The notes under the pieces: generated by a model
Database searches by the model: none
What the model was told of the DNA's origin: nothing
Seen by the model: the letters and a program-made list of their open reading frames with translations, nothing else
Program-made: the position numbers and the translations under genes
Shown: one piece after another, positions 63,714 to 64,000 of the stretch
Layout of the letters: every line of letters begins with the position of its first letter
Numbering within the stretch: position 1 is the stretch's first letter
DNA from: Paenibacillus solanacearum
GTDB taxonomy: Bacteria > Bacillota > Bacilli > Paenibacillales > NBRC-103111
Assembly (NCBI RefSeq): GCF_910593845.1
Contig: NZ_CAJVAS010000008.1
Span: forward strand, 124,001-188,000
Direction: 5' to 3'
Length of the DNA: 64,000 nt

Positions 63714-64000
63714 ATGAATCGCAAAGTGGATGTCGTTGTTGTCGGAGGAACGCCAAGCGGAGTCGCTTGTGCGGTGCGGTGCTCCAGAGAAGGCCTGCAA
63801 GTCGTGCTGGTCAGCTTTACGAGCAGGCTCGGCGGCATCATGAGTGCCGGGCTCGGTGTGACGGACAACGTGTATGCCGGGTTTCGCGCTCCAATTTATG
63901 AAACGTTCGTTCGCCGGGTGCGGGAGTATTACAGAGCGGTATACGGCGAGGAATCCACACCATATCAGGCGTGTTACGCCAAAGGAAAGCTGCACGTCGA
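63714..64000 (+). CDS. FAD-dependent oxidoreductase, N-terminal part (runs off the window)
   Basis: The frame starts at ATG 63714, 6 bases after AAGGAGG, and is open to the window end. The first 95 residues show a dinucleotide-binding motif VDVVVVGGTPSGVACAVRCSREG (about 5-27), LVSFTSRLGGIMSAGLGVTDN and a Tyr-rich segment. This is the start of an FAD-dependent oxidoreductase of the pfam12831 group, like the one at 35346-37601 but with GGTPSG in place of GGGLSG. It is separated from SBP5 by a terminator. It may oxidise the substrate of this cluster. Confidence 0.75.
   Translation, partial: MNRKVDVVVVGGTPSGVACAVRCSREGLQVVLVSFTSRLGGIMSAGLGVTDNVYAGFRAPIYETFVRRVREYYRAVYGEESTPYQACYAKGKLHV

Overview
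The window looks like part of the chromosome of an endospore-forming Firmicute of the Paenibacillus/Cohnella type. This is an inference from content. The window has a GerA-type germination operon, many family-1 solute-binding lipoproteins with LxxC lipoboxes, AraC regulators beside them, a XerS recombinase, YpbS- and SatA-like proteins, strong Shine-Dalgarno sites, and G+C-rich coding DNA with A+T-rich promoters. No rRNA, tRNA, CRISPR array, prophage or insertion sequence was recognised.

Layout. 1-930: the end of an unknown gene and a SatA-like acetyltransferase. 999-9650: a nitrate assimilation locus. An ANTAR regulator and a TrpD2-like protein are divergent from narK, nirB, nirD and nasC. 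The space between them holds two TnrA/GlnR-type boxes, a near-consensus promoter, two ANTAR hexaloop hairpins and a terminator, so both the nitrogen control and the antitermination control can be read from the DNA. 9655-20514: housekeeping and metabolic genes, including a truncated phosphoesterase, YpbS, two NUDIX hydrolases, an aldose epimerase divergent from a LacZ-type beta-galactosidase, an SRAP-family protein lacking its catalytic residues, an amidase, a VOC protein and an aldo/keto reductase. 20835-25041: an MFS transporter, an imine-reductase-like gene sharing a MerR-type operator with a nearby merR gene, and xerS.

25280-41338 is a carbohydrate region: a DeoR regulator, glycerophosphodiesterase with a binding protein, a TarJ-like dehydrogenase, AraC regulators, a beta-propeller protein, a second binding protein, an IF-3 paralogue, an FAD-dependent oxidoreductase, and an oxidoreductase/TIM-barrel isomerase pair. 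41455-45277 is a spore germinant receptor operon in the order B-A-C. 45441-47293 encodes nucleoside hydrolase and ribokinase.

47636-64000 is the most unusual part. Three modules of an amidohydrolase followed directly by a Rieske ferredoxin are interspersed with three solute-binding lipoproteins, three AraC regulators, a CE7 esterase, a GH2 glycosidase and the start of another FAD-dependent oxidoreductase. Two of the modules are recent duplicates. A 70-bp promoter segment is repeated at 68 of 70 positions upstream of the GH2 gene and of the third module, tying them into one probable regulon. No ABC permease, ATPase or Rieske oxygenase large subunit occurs in the window, so the system looks like an undescribed pathway for a decorated plant glycoside or aromatic compound whose transport and partner enzymes lie elsewhere.
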